From Sorex araneus (taxonomy: Eukaryota; Chordata; Mammalia; Eulipotyphla; Soricidae), in assembly GCF_027595985.1 (NCBI RefSeq), contig NC_073305.1, positions 32,512,939-32,576,938 of the forward strand: a stretch of DNA of 64,000 nucleotides, written 5' to 3'. Numbering within the stretch: the stretch's first letter is position 1; each line of letters starts with the position of its first letter. Positions 56,501 to 59,849 of the stretch are shown here, one piece after another. The notes beneath the pieces are model-generated. The model made no database searches. It worked only from the letters and a program-made list of their open reading frames with translations, and was not told where the DNA came from. Position numbers and translations under genes: made by a program.

Positions 56501-57560
56501 GAGCAAAGCACTGCCCACGCGCCCAGGCACTTACCCAGGGGCTGGAAAGATCGAACGGGGCTTGTGTCCCTGCTGCTCTCCCGACTGGCTTCCCGGCTGC
56601 ACCCTTGACTCACACTTGGCCGAGGGATACGACTGCTTCGGGCTGGTACAAGCAAGGCCGGTGGAGAAAAGGAGGAAAACAGAAGACATGATTCACATCT
56701 CTGTACTTATTTATTATTTTTTTTTTTGGGGGGGGAGGCCACATCCAGGAGGCAGTCCTCAGGGGCCACACCTGGCCGGCGAGTAATTCACACTTTGTAC
56801 TCTTTCTCTGACCCCAGGATTTGCATCTTTTTATAACTTTATTTTCCCTTCTTAAAAGCTGATCCGAGATGGGGGTGGAGCCGGCCCTTCCTTCCCCGAC
56901 CCCAACGAGGCCCCGAGTTGCCGCTCAGAACAGTCCCTCTGGCTACTGATCAAGCTGCTTAATGGCCATGACCCCAGAGACACACAAACCAATCCCGGAA
57001 CCCAGAGGTTTTTGGCAAAAATGCATCCGGACTTCGCATAAGGTTACCAGCTCCGGGCCACCCCAGGTGGGAAAAGGTGCCGTCCCACGGTCTATTACTC
57101 CTGGTGGCTCAGTGCTCCAGCCCCTCTTTTTTCTAATCTAGATTCCAACTCTCCAATTTCAAAGCTATCCAATCTGAAAAATGTCCCAACTCTCCCATAA
57201 GATTCTTTTTTGTTTTGTTTTTGTTCCGGACCATACCTGGCTATGCGCGGGGCTTTCTCCTGGCTCTGAGCTCAGGGATCACCTCTGGTAGGGCTTGGGG
57301 AACCATATGTGGAACCATGTGTGGTACCTGTGCAAAGCAAGCACCCAGCCTGCTGCACTATTGCTCCGGCCCCCACATGAAAATCTCACCTACTGAGAGC
57401 CTCGAAGGACTAGCCTCTCTGCTACAGCCCTGGCTCCGGGGAATCTTGCTCCTCTTCTGCGCGGAGGCGGAGTTCACCAGCACTCGCTGGACACCAGAGC
57501 TCACAGTGGAGAGGGTGGTCGTGGTCAGGACTCTCCCCGGAGACCCGGATCTGCTGCCAG
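12357..57560 (-). CDS. CLASP2: CLASP2, 3' portion of gene (19 exons, incomplete 5')
   Basis: CLASP2 binds microtubule plus ends through EB proteins and stabilises microtubules at the cell cortex, Golgi and kinetochores. Nineteen exons joined 57560 to 12357 give 2534 coding nt plus a stop, with no frame break: about 844 residues, against roughly 1290 for the full family member, so the N-terminal third (TOG1, TOG2) is outside the window. Order of parts: SxIP linker, microexon, TOG3, Ser-rich linker, C-terminal CLIP-interacting domain. Paralogue choice: [10 protein letters not shown] and the tail [16 protein letters not shown] match what I recall of CLASP2, while CLASP1 has VVERIAKESL-like sequence and a tail ending in DVSTHS. 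The call rests on recalled family sequence, not on a search. Confidence 0.97.
12525..13555 (+). repeat. Run of five plus-strand type A SINEs
   Basis: Copies at about 12525-12668, 12785-12935, 12999-13150, 13185-13350 and 13378-13555, all in the same orientation and of varied divergence. They fill the part of the intron nearest the terminal exon (downstream side of the W18-W19 intron) and are antisense to CLASP2. Confidence 0.8.
13614..13709. repeat. (TC)n(AC)n compound microsatellite
   Basis: About 28 TC units with one interruption followed by about 19 AC units. Confidence 0.95.
13735..13890 (-). repeat. Diverged type A-related SINE
   Basis: 'ttggtttgttagtggtccac' start and 'gatccacctccctagctca' end; only the outline of the element remains. 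Confidence 0.5.
13936..14170 (-). repeat. SINE, type B, with target-site duplication
   Basis: Full-length. ATTTAAAGAGGTAG flanks both ends (13911 and 14169 regions). The tail on the element strand reads GACAGTGTTCCAGTGCAGTG, with no poly(A). A severely truncated plus-strand piece follows at about 14228-14275. Confidence 0.92.
14505..15065 (-). repeat. Two old minus-strand SINE-related fragments
   Basis: About 14505-14670 ('caggtcatgtgtggcggtgc' to 'ctctctccatca') and 14905-15065 ('gggattttggggatcactcc' to 'ccatttctttagcc'). The sequence between, and 15066-15499, is unique intron. Confidence 0.6.
15500..15616 (-). CDS. CLASP2: CLASP2 exon W18: CID
   Basis: 117 nt, phase 0 at both ends, acceptor GTCTCTAG/GGT, donor AGTAAG/GTAAGT. 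Encodes [20 protein letters not shown] and [19 protein letters not shown]. Too short and intron-bounded to stand out as a long open frame; found by translating the minus strand and matching the conserved [11 protein letters not shown] motif. Confidence 0.96.
15766..15949 (-). repeat. SOR-type SINE, type A, full length with target-site duplication
   Basis: Near-consensus copy between direct repeats TGAACCAAGATTTTTT. Promoter boxes intact. It lies 150 nt upstream, in the sense direction, of the W18 acceptor. Confidence 0.95.
15962..16265 (-). repeat. CTTCC-rich tract followed by type A SINE
   Basis: About 130 nt of CCTT/CCCT low-complexity sequence (15968-16090), then a type A copy from 'tagctttttggatcacaccc' to 'ctatcgatccagcccc'. 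Confidence 0.85.
16632..16785 (+). repeat. SOR-type SINE, type A, small internal deletion
   Basis: 'gggctggagtgatagtacag' to 'ctgggtgtgccccccccaaa'; about 15 nt around 'ccccagcatccca' are missing. Confidence 0.88.
17090..17545 (+). mobile_element. Ancient L1 3' end fragment
   Basis: Resembles the classic mammalian L1 3' region: 'aaataaaactggaaataccc', 'gtgaagtcaaatatactggc', 'aggagttatttactaatggg' and a terminal 'ctgtacatttaaaagtggct'. Strongly diverged with no open frame. Antisense to CLASP2. Confidence 0.65.
17654..17860 (-). CDS. CLASP2: CLASP2 exon W17: CID HEAT repeats
   Basis: 207 nt, phase 0 at both ends, acceptor TGTTTCAG/GTG, donor ATCCAG/GTAAGT. Encodes [60 protein letters not shown] and PEIMPGLIQ. 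The [10 protein letters not shown] segment is what separates CLASP2 from CLASP1. A long sense-strand (CT)n lies about 95-165 nt upstream of the acceptor. Confidence 0.97.
17955..18025. repeat. (AG)n microsatellite, reading (CU)n in CLASP2 sense
   Basis: About 35 AG units, 95-165 nt upstream of the W17 acceptor in the sense direction. In pre-mRNA it is a long CU tract of the kind bound by PTB. Confidence 0.93.
18420..18590 (+). repeat. SOR-type SINE, type A
   Basis: 'ggggctggggtgatagtgta' to 'caggtgtgaccccccc'. An older minus-strand fragment lies at about 18085-18170, and another diverged plus copy at about 18790-18945. Confidence 0.85.
19115..19360 (-). repeat. Type A SINE joined to truncated type B SINE
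   Basis: Type A at about 19115-19262 ('ttgagctacacctgcaggtg' to 'ctctcgggcccc'), directly followed by part of a type B tail/body ('caatgtcatcccattg ... gagcgggcaccagcaatg'). Confidence 0.75.
19437..19590 (+). repeat. Diverged SINE-related element
   Basis: 'tgggccagcgagatggctct' to 'accaccaggtggagccct', followed by a G/A-rich tract. Confidence 0.55.
19933..20061 (-). CDS. CLASP2: CLASP2 exon W16: CID HEAT repeat
   Basis: 129 nt, phase 0 at both ends, acceptor CTTCTTAG/CCT, donor AAGGAG/GTGAGC. Encodes [40 protein letters not shown] and HKE. It has no entry of its own among longer open frames because the surrounding intron contains stops. Confidence 0.96.
20238..20468 (-). repeat. (AC)(AT)(GT) microsatellite and type A SINE
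   Basis: 20240-20316 is an alternating AC/TA/GT tract able to form a hairpin. 20318-20468 is a diverged minus-strand type A copy ('gcctagcagtgctcaggatt'). Confidence 0.8.
20825..21018 (-). CDS. CLASP2: CLASP2 exon W15: start of C-terminal CLIP-interacting domain
   Basis: 194 nt, acceptor TTTGACAG/AT, donor AAAGAG/GTAAGA. Completes Asp, then [60 protein letters not shown] and GDKE. This begins the C-terminal HEAT-like domain that binds CLIP-170, LL5beta and CENP-E in known CLASPs. Confidence 0.97.
21110..21330 (-). repeat. LINE-type 3' end (shrew repeat)
   Basis: 'tattgagtcaccatgtggaa', 'aatgctcgaatacccatccc', then CCCC-rich. The best-preserved of the three minus-strand copies. Confidence 0.75.
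21515..21655 (+). repeat. SOR-type SINE, type A, short head deletion
   Basis: 'ggccagagccatagtacagc', lacks part of the 'ttgcacgcggctgac' segment, ends 'gctgggtgtgacccaaaa'. Confidence 0.85.
21905..21980 (-). repeat. ID-like tRNA-derived SINE fragment
   Basis: Complement reads 'tgactggggatgtagctcag' with 'gagactggattgaattccc'. This is a different and older head than the SOR type. Similar plus-strand pieces are at 28770-28850, 43675-43760 and 63826-63890. Confidence 0.55.
22106..22270 (+). repeat. SOR-type SINE, type A, full length with target-site duplication
   Basis: Starts 'ggggctggagcaatagcata', ends 'gccaggtgtgaccccccc'; flanked by AAAAGTACAAAAAACAG on both sides. Confidence 0.94.
22368..22515 (+). 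repeat. Diverged type A SINE
   Basis: 'ggctggagagaggtagtaca' to 'tgctgagtatggctcaa'. Confidence 0.65.
22785..23210. repeat. Minus-strand and plus-strand type A SINE copies
   Basis: Minus copy at about 22785-22940 (after a G8 run, head rearranged) and a plus copy at about 23055-23210 ('gggatcagagagatatagag' to 'gtatcgctgtcggaccc'). Confidence 0.7.
23362..23703. repeat. About 340-nt GA-rich purine tract
   Basis: Almost uninterrupted G/A sequence (GAGAGGGAGA type). In CLASP2 sense it is polypyrimidine. Long Ser/Pro/Leu or Arg/Glu open frames across it are artefacts of the repeat. Confidence 0.93.
23935..24650 (-). repeat. Three minus-strand type A SINEs in a row
   Basis: About 23935-24090 (diverged), 24297-24462 ('tttttgggtcacacccggtg' to 'ttgctccagcctc', well kept) and 24510-24650 (internal deletion). 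24651-25066 is unique intron. Confidence 0.8.
25067..25295 (-). CDS. CLASP2: CLASP2 exon W14: variable Ser-rich linker into CID
   Basis: 229 nt, acceptor TTGCTAG/ATG, donor CTGATG/GTATGT. Encodes [60 protein letters not shown] and [16 protein letters not shown]. The ATG at the exon start is internal, not an initiator. This is the least conserved stretch seen (GISDP, STDSS, PAHSS and SDGIS differ from my recollection of human). Confidence 0.95.
25430..25600 (+). repeat. SOR-type SINE, type A, full length with target-site duplication
   Basis: 'ggagctggagcaatagcaca' to 'tatgacccaaaaagaaaaaa', flanked by AATAGCAATCA. A partial diverged plus copy follows at about 25668-25850. Confidence 0.93.
25960..26650 (+). 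mobile_element. Solo-LTR-like segment of an endogenous retrovirus
   Basis: Non-SINE block with LTR signals: TATAAAA at 26455-26461, AATAAA at 26476-26481, then a GT-rich stretch ('ggcatgtgtcgtcttgggcc') and a C/T-rich U5-like segment. No gag, pol or env reading frame follows. Only 15 nt separate the two signals, so R would be very short, as in betaretrovirus-like (class II) LTRs. Ends are uncertain; ATGTACA occurs near both sides (about 25962 and 26682) but does not fit cleanly. Antisense to CLASP2. Confidence 0.6.
26757..26900 (+). repeat. Diverged type A SINE
   Basis: 'gggctggagagatagtacag' to 'ctactgatatgcccccaaac'. Confidence 0.75.
27050..27500 (+). repeat. Ancient mammalian interspersed repeat (class uncertain)
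   Basis: 'atgtaccaggcaccggtgga', 'gagttttacattctagtgga' and 'gaggccctgaggcaagggca' resemble an old repeat family seen across placental mammals. I cannot name the family with confidence. Confidence 0.45.
27543..27935 (-). repeat. Two minus-strand type A SINEs
   Basis: 27543-27710 is near consensus, with TCGTAYGTTTTTTT on both sides as a target-site duplication. 27760-27935 is more diverged ('ttggggccataagcagcagt' to 'ctacagccccagcccc'). Confidence 0.88.
28402..28850. repeat. Type A SINE, SINE fragment and ID-like fragment
   Basis: 28402-28568 is a near-consensus minus type A copy (TGTCTCTTT both sides). 28585-28690 is a minus fragment with a large internal loss. 28770-28850 is a plus ID-like piece ('aatgtagctcagcggtagag'). 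A (GT)n lies at 28188-28216. Confidence 0.8.
28905..29058 (-). CDS. CLASP2: CLASP2 exon W13: linker ([17 protein letters not shown]...)
   Basis: 154 nt, acceptor TTTCATAG/T, donor GACTCG/GTGAGT. Encodes (S)[40 protein letters not shown] and [11 protein letters not shown]. The [20 protein letters not shown] segment is conserved between CLASP paralogues. The reading frame runs upstream into intron, but the splice acceptor sets the start. Confidence 0.96.
29059..31108. other. SINE-free intron with GC-rich block
   Basis: The whole W12-W13 intron lacks SOR-type SINEs. 29740-30560 is noticeably GC-richer than its surroundings and not low-complexity, with open frames of 66-119 codons on both strands but no recognisable protein, poly(A) tail or repeat ends. 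Confidence 0.5.
31109..31215 (-). CDS. CLASP2: CLASP2 exon W12: Ser/Thr/Pro linker
   Basis: 107 nt, acceptor TCCCAG/GGT, donor CCAAG/GTAATA. Encodes [20 protein letters not shown] then [15 protein letters not shown], a disordered linker with many SP/TP sites. The first residue is Gly here; I recall TQ-SSMGSPL in human. Ends with AG, completing Ser with the T of W13. Confidence 0.95.
31766..31909 (-). CDS. CLASP2: CLASP2 exon W11: end of TOG3
   Basis: 144 nt, phase 0 at both ends. Acceptor TTTTCAG/GCA, donor ACCCAG/GTATTT. Encodes [40 protein letters not shown] and RNTGNGTQ. This closes the TOG3 HEAT array and opens the Ser/Pro-rich linker. Confidence 0.97.
32080..32860 (-). mobile_element. 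L1 LINE fragment (3' end region)
   Basis: Plus strand reads the complement of the classic L1 3' region: 'gcatagtattccattatgtg', 'cttggctattgtacggtgat', 'ccaacagtgaatgagggctc' and 'tgagatggcatctcattgtt'. No intact ORF2. Same strand as CLASP2, within the W10-W11 intron. Confidence 0.85.
32895..33590 (-). repeat. Two minus-strand type A SINEs
   Basis: About 32895-33025 (internal deletion) and 33425-33590 (after a G14 run, with a duplicated 'gctctgctg' segment). A diverged plus fragment lies between (about 33080-33215). Confidence 0.75.
33780..34400. repeat. Unclassified repeat-like block
   Basis: Not SOR-type A or B. Contains 'gacaccagtggcatgaggcc' and 'atcaacatgttaa' in an arrangement that recurs at 62429-62477, showing at least its right end is an interspersed repeat. 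Confidence 0.45.
34482..34738 (+). repeat. SINE, type B, full length
   Basis: 'gggctggatcgatagcacag' to 'gacagtgctacgacagtg', with CTATGCTT on both sides. A well-kept example of this family. Confidence 0.92.
35500..35755. repeat. (CA)n microsatellite and diverged plus SINE
   Basis: 35500-35562 is (CA)n with one break. 35570-35755 is a diverged plus-strand SINE-like stretch. In the CLASP2 transcript the tract reads (UG)n, about 210 nt past the W10 donor. Confidence 0.8.
35770..35913 (-). CDS. CLASP2: CLASP2 exon W10: TOG3 ([12 protein letters not shown]...)
   Basis: 144 nt, phase 0 at both ends. Acceptor CCCATAG/GTA, donor AGGAAG/GTACGT. Encodes [20 protein letters not shown], then [20 protein letters not shown] and PKSSDVRK, the penultimate TOG3 HEAT repeats. 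The residue after GDF is Val here where I recall Ile in human. A long (CA)n lies about 210 nt downstream in the sense direction, where it reads (UG)n. Confidence 0.97.
36855..37705. repeat. Five SINE copies in alternating orientation
   Basis: About 36855-36985 (+, diverged), 37015-37180 (-), 37200-37368 (-, well kept), 37400-37560 (+) and 37590-37705 (-, short). 35914-36850 upstream of this cluster is unique AT-rich intron. Confidence 0.75.
37710..39180. other. SINE-free AT-rich intron flank
   Basis: About 1.5 kb without recognised repeats next to the candidate cassette exon. It contains two minus-strand (U)GCAUG sites (39056-39061, 38700-38705). Otherwise nothing is identified. Confidence 0.5.
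39183..39233 (-). other. Candidate 51-nt in-frame cassette exon in CLASP2 TOG3
   Basis: Between W9 (ends on a codon boundary, ...TPSLK) and W10 (starts on one, VKVAIL...). The minus strand shows acceptor AACTTTTCAG/ACA, 17 open codons [17 protein letters not shown] and AAG/GTTTTTT. The GT is followed by U-rich sequence, as at TIA1-assisted weak donors. GCATG occurs about 125 nt downstream (39056-39061), and the minus-strand hexamer TGCATG at 38700-38705; both are Rbfox-type motifs on the side associated with inclusion. I do not recognise the peptide; it could be a chance open stretch. Confidence 0.35.
39373..39451 (-). CDS. CLASP2: CLASP2 exon W9: TOG3 ([15 protein letters not shown]...)
   Basis: 79 nt, acceptor CTTTCAG/A, donor TTAAAG/GTAAAA. 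Encodes (R)[19 protein letters not shown] then TQTPSLK. The donor is followed by a long A run (GT then ten or more A), lacking the usual G at +5, so it looks weak. A candidate in-frame cassette lies 139 nt downstream at 39183-39233. Confidence 0.96.
39635..39815 (-). repeat. Type A-related SINE
   Basis: 'tgccacaatctgctgagctc' to 'ctatatctctgtgaccacc'; diverged. Confidence 0.75.
40429..40592 (-). CDS. CLASP2: CLASP2 exon W8: TOG3 core
   Basis: 164 nt, acceptor CTGTAG/GTATTC, donor ACAAG/GTAATA. Encodes [20 protein letters not shown], then [20 protein letters not shown] and [14 protein letters not shown], the central HEAT helices of TOG3. Leaves with AG (Arg, completed by A of W9). The sequence is near-identical to recalled mammalian CLASP2, indicating strong constraint. 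Confidence 0.97.
40593..42149. other. Largely unique AT-rich intron
   Basis: No well-kept SINE. One weak plus-strand SINE-like patch at about 41550-41635. An open frame at 40599-40832 (+) shows no recognisable protein. Confidence 0.5.
42150..42222 (-). other. Candidate alternative CLASP2 exon (unrecognised, mutually exclusive with W7?)
   Basis: Minus strand: pyrimidine-rich acceptor TTTAATCTCAG/C, an open 73-nt stretch and a strong donor TGCAAG/GTATGT. Spliced after W6 (ending AG) it reads [25 protein letters not shown] and joins W8 in frame. A shorter form with acceptor TTCTAG/T is also in phase. If spliced in addition to W7 it hits TAG after six codons (LPHKYF), so it would act as a poison exon. 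I do not recognise this peptide from known CLASP2. Twenty-two bases across the donor are identical to those at W7. Transcript support is unknown. Confidence 0.4.
42223..44844. other. Mostly unique intron with sparse repeats
   Basis: Plus-strand LINE-type 3' end at about 43060-43170 ('gaaacccactcataaacagc'), then a related plus segment to about 43320 ending in an A/G-rich tail. ID-like piece at about 43675-43760. TA-rich palindromic tract at 44428-44470. C9 and T11 runs near 44770-44800. Confidence 0.6.
44845..44908 (-). CDS. CLASP2: CLASP2 exon W7: TOG3 HEAT helix ([11 protein letters not shown]...)
   Basis: 64 nt, acceptor TTGACAG/TCG, donor GGCAAG/GTATGT. Completes Ser then encodes [20 protein letters not shown] plus K, a conserved TOG3 helix and inter-helix loop. 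Ends on a codon boundary. My recollection of mammalian CLASPs is ...ADPHGK-R-VFSMF...; here the splice gives K directly followed by V, see findings. The bases around the donor are duplicated at the candidate alternative exon 42150-42222. Confidence 0.96.
45643..45895 (-). repeat. SINE, type B, full length
   Basis: 'gaactgtagcactgtaccac' to 'ggctccagcccc', with AAACTAGA on both sides. Preceded by an old diverged SINE (about 45460-45620) and followed by another uncertain one (about 45940-46168). Confidence 0.9.
46318..46495 (-). repeat. SOR-type SINE, type A, inserted into an older SINE
   Basis: Near-consensus copy between direct repeats AAGGGAAGAACTTTT. The left flank (46265-46308, 'acagccctacccactgta') is the head of an older minus-strand copy. 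It lies about 140 nt downstream of the W6 donor in the sense direction. Confidence 0.94.
46634..46878 (-). CDS. CLASP2: CLASP2 exon W6: acidic/Ser linker and start of TOG3
   Basis: 245 nt, acceptor ACAATAG/AAAAAG, donor CTGAG/GTGAGT. Encodes [20 protein letters not shown], an S-rich stretch ([18 protein letters not shown]) and then the first helices of TOG3: [20 protein letters not shown] and [18 protein letters not shown]. The WSERKEGL motif is typical of the first TOG HEAT repeat. Leaves with AG, completing a Ser codon with the T of the next exon. Confidence 0.97.
48501..48524 (-). CDS. CLASP2: CLASP2 exon W5: 24-nt microexon (LLGDIRTK)
   Basis: Eight codons, LLGDIRTK, between acceptor TGCTCTCAG/CTC and donor ACTAAG/GTATAG. 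It lies between VADAL (W4) and [10 protein letters not shown] (W6), and matches the order ...[19 protein letters not shown]... known in CLASP2. Phase 0 at both ends, so skipping gives ADAL-KKPARR in frame. The acceptor has UGC a few bases before the AG (minus-strand copy at 48531-48533) followed by CUCUC, the pattern seen at SRRM4-dependent neural microexons. Confidence 0.93.
49020..49450 (-). repeat. Longer LINE-type fragment
   Basis: Contains the 'ccaccactattacacctttc' segment and, further in, 'gaaccccatcaaatatggtg', which is also seen at about 10380, so the family extends at least 400 nt inward from its 3' end. Confidence 0.6.
49455..49600 (-). repeat. SINE, type B, truncated at its head
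   Basis: 'gcactgtagcactgtcatcc' to 'gccaggctctgccgtgcgga', then abrupt loss of the tRNA-like part. GAGGAATAGC on both sides looks like a target-site duplication, so this was inserted already 5'-truncated. Confidence 0.88.
49935..50527 (-). repeat. Two minus-strand type A SINEs
   Basis: About 49935-50055 (diverged, internal deletion) and 50375-50527 ('ttttttggggtcatatccag' to 'ctatcgctctggccccc'). Confidence 0.8.
50695..50865 (+). repeat. SINE, type B, 5'-truncated
   Basis: 'gacaagctacccatggcata' to 'caatgggacaacaatgagac'. The head is missing and about 30 extra bases sit after 'ctgtaacaataatgggcctc'. Confidence 0.8.
51496..51602 (-). CDS. CLASP2: CLASP2 exon W4: linker before microexon
   Basis: 107 nt, acceptor GAATTAG/GT, donor GCCTTG/GTACTT. 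Encodes (G)[19 protein letters not shown] then [16 protein letters not shown]. Enters in phase 1 and ends on a codon boundary, so it sets up the phase-0 run of the following microexon. A plus-strand reading frame over the same bases (51413-51649) is an antisense shadow. Confidence 0.95.
52541..52603 (-). CDS. CLASP2: CLASP2 exon W3: short Ser/His-rich linker exon
   Basis: 63 nt, acceptor ATTCCAG/CC, donor CCTCAG/GTGAAG. Encodes (A)[20 protein letters not shown]. It is symmetric phase 1 and a multiple of three, so it can be skipped in frame. The Asp in APDVYG is, from memory, Glu in the human protein. It belongs to the disordered linker between the EB-binding region and TOG3. Confidence 0.94.
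53312..53458 (-). repeat. SOR-type SINE, type A, with target-site duplication
   Basis: 'ggatgctcaggggttactcc' to 'ctatcgctccagcccc', lacking the poly(A)-side 'gggtcacacc' segment. AACACTAATTTT on both sides. Confidence 0.9.
54395..54855 (-). repeat. Three adjacent old minus-strand SINEs
   Basis: About 54395-54510, 54525-54685 and 54718-54855, all diverged and in the same orientation. Confidence 0.65.
55112..55352 (+). repeat. SINE, type B, full length
   Basis: 'ggttggagcaatagcacagc' to 'caatgggatgacagtgatta'; close to consensus. Preceded by a G9 run. Confidence 0.9.
55770..55912 (-). repeat. SOR-type SINE, type A
   Basis: 'tttggtcacatctggcaatg' to 'ctatcactccatctccca', with an internal deletion. 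55915-56530 is unique AT-rich intron. Confidence 0.85.
56535..56642 (-). CDS. CLASP2: CLASP2 exon W2: second SxIP (SRIP) motif
   Basis: 108 nt, acceptor GTACCAG/CC, donor CTGG/GTAAGT. Encodes (A)[20 protein letters not shown] followed by [15 protein letters not shown]. It carries the second EB-binding motif, S-R-I-P, and a GCSREAS repeat of the W1 sequence. Both boundaries are phase 1 and the length is a multiple of three, so skipping would remove one SxIP motif without shifting frame. Confidence 0.95.
57205..57375 (-). repeat. Diverged type A SINE next to exon W1
   Basis: 'ttccggaccatacctggcta' to 'ctattgctccggccccc', ending about 15 nt beyond the W1 donor. Another fragment lies at about 56725-56815. 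The intron between W1 and W2 is only 747 nt. Confidence 0.75.
57390..57560 (-). CDS. CLASP2: CLASP2 exon W1: first SxIP (SKIP) motif
   Basis: First exon visible in transcript order; 171 nt. Acceptor TTCAG/CT, donor GTAG/GTGAGA. It reads [20 protein letters not shown], then a basic stretch with [20 protein letters not shown]. The S-K-I-P with basic neighbours is an EB1-type SxIP plus-end-tracking motif; the following serines match the known GSK3-regulated region. It enters with 2 nt of a codon and leaves with 1 nt, so it is not frame-neutral in the sense of whole codons but is in phase 1 at both ends. The preceding exon is not found in 57561-64000. Confidence 0.95.
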
Positions 57561-58171
57561 CTGAACATCAAACACACACGCAAGTGTTAACATGTGAACT
57601 CCAAGAGAACTTGCTGCAGGGCTAAAATTTCAAAAAATGCTTCCGAGAAAATGATGACTGTAAGGCACATTCTAAGTTTAAAGCAAACGGGCAAGGGGAG
57701 ATATATGTTTAATTATACACTGAGAATAATAATGATTTTATTATATATACCAGGACTGAAAAGCAAATCATGTAAAAGATGTTTTAAATTTTGGGGGTGG
57801 AAAAAGAACCTATGTTTAATAAAGGCAACATTTCAAATTTTCAGACACAAAAAGTATAAATGATTTCCAAAGATATAACTTCTCTGGCAACGCATCTTAT
57901 GGCTAAAATGCTCTATGTGAAAATGCTATATATTGAAAAAGAAAAAAAAACCAACAACAAACAACCCTGTTATTCTAACACATTTTGTTATGAAAAAAGA
58001 AAACTTGCTTTATGTTAAAACATCTTGCCTACAGAGGTAATCTCTGTGTGGGTCTAATAAAGTTGCTTATCAGTGCATATCTCAAAATTCTAACAAAAAT
58101 TTAAATTTAAATGTGATAAAATTGGGCCAGGTGAAAATGGAACTTGCTTTTCGCTATTAGCCTTCAAATGG

Positions 58172-58345
58172 TAAAGGAAGGCTGGAGCAATAGTACAGTA
58201 GGTACAGCATTTGCCTTCTACACGGCTGATCCTGGTTCAATTCCCAGCGTTCCACATAGTAACTCCTGGACTCTACCAGGACTGATACTTAAGCGCAGAG
58301 TCAGAATTAAGTACTGAGAACTGCTGGGTATGGCCTCAAAACAAC
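58172..58345 (+). repeat. SOR-type SINE, type A
   Basis: 'aggctggagcaatagtacag' to 'ctgggtatggcctcaaaaca', followed by an AAC-repeat tail. Confidence 0.85.
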
Positions 58346-59002
58346 AACAACAACAACAAAAAACATTCAAACAGTAAAGGAAATCTTGGATGGCCTCAGA
58401 CTAGGAAACAGATGCCTAAGTACTGAGGCTACTGGGTAAATGTCAAATAAATTAGAGACCCTTTCCAAAATAATTTTCAGGGTTGGAAAGTGGATAGTGT
58501 GTGGTCAAGGTGATGCAGAGTAGGAACTAGAAGAGATTGCAGAGATAGGGTTTGAATAAATTAAGAGCCAGTATTTTAATCTAGGATTACACAGGTTAAC
58601 TTTTAAGGAGAAGAGCTTTTTCACTCAAAACATTTTGTCTGCACTGAATTGGAAGATGATTTAGATAGACTCCCACTCTAGATTCTGACCAGCACATTAT
58701 TGTAAAGTTAAAGATGCCTTTAAATACATATTCATGAAAACACCTTTTCTCCTTTATTGGATACCATTTTCTCCTTACCAGTAAGTCAGTCACTGATGAC
58801 CCTGTATAAACTTACCCCGGCACGCTTCATTTCATAGAGATTAAAGACTCAAATCCAAGCAGGAGTTGTTAATAAAGGAGGATCTGTGAGTGTAAGGCCA
58901 AGATTGGCAACTTTTGGTCTAGAGAGCTCTGATTTAAGGGAATACTGGTCAGGTTTGGGGAATTTTCTAAAATTCGAGTGTTAAAATGTCCCAATTTTTT
59001 TT

Positions 59003-59085
59003 TTTCTTTTTGGGTCACACCTGGCGACGCACAGGGGTTACTCCTGGCTCTGCACTCAGGAATTACTCCTGGCGGTGCTCAGGGG
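59003..59085 (-). repeat. 5'-truncated type A SINE with 16-bp target-site duplication
   Basis: Only the poly(A)-proximal half is present ('ctttttgggtcacacctggc' to 'ggcggtgctcaggggg'). AAATGTCCCAATTTTT flanks it exactly, so the copy inserted without its tRNA-like promoter half. Confidence 0.93.
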
Positions 59086-59849
59086 GAAATGTCCCAATTT
59101 TTATGATGCTAAATAATGTGTGAATTGAGGCAGGCTGAATGTGGTCCAAGGGTATCCATGCAGACTTGCCCTGAGAGGGTCTTATTGATAGCAATTAATA
59201 CTCCTGCTTAATTGTCGGTACATAAAATGAAACTTCTCTTCTACTGATAACAGCAATAGTGCAAGACAAATTAGTGTTTCCAATGATGTTAGCAATTTAG
59301 CATTTGAGTAAAAGGAATTCTAAATCAGTGAGGGGAAATTATTCAAATCATTTGAAATGATGGTTCATCTGAATTATTTCATGATGTTTCAAGTAAATTC
59401 AGTTTAAATCCAGTTTCTTTCCATTTTTAACCTTAAGAATACCCGTAAGGCACCCATATTCTCCATGCAGTGCCTAAACTAAACACACACACCAAAAACA
59501 TCCAAACACCCAACATGCCACAAACTCACAATGCAAGATAAGCCAATGGAATACTTGTGGGAACACTTGCAACAATATAAAAATGATAAATAATAAACTG
59601 AACACACACTATGGTATTTTGTTAAAATATAAACTAAGGGGTGGAGGTGGTGTTAGGAGACTGAAAAATTCCTTGAACTGTGGGTCTATTCAGCAGAGAA
59701 GTTATGCATTAGGGCATTATGTAACTAGGAAATGAGATGCTACTAGAAAATACCCTGATTTGAATAATTAATTTCTCTTCCTACCCAGTTTTCAAACTAA
59801 CATTTGATACTAAAACAAACAAACTTCATTTTATTTTTTATTTTTTGAC

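Noticed and set aside
56313..56786. Plus-strand open frame of 157 codons
   Set aside because: Antisense of CLASP2 exon W2 plus intron and SINE sequence.
57215..57625. Plus-strand open frame of 136 codons
   Set aside because: Covers exon W1 in antisense and an adjacent diverged SINE.
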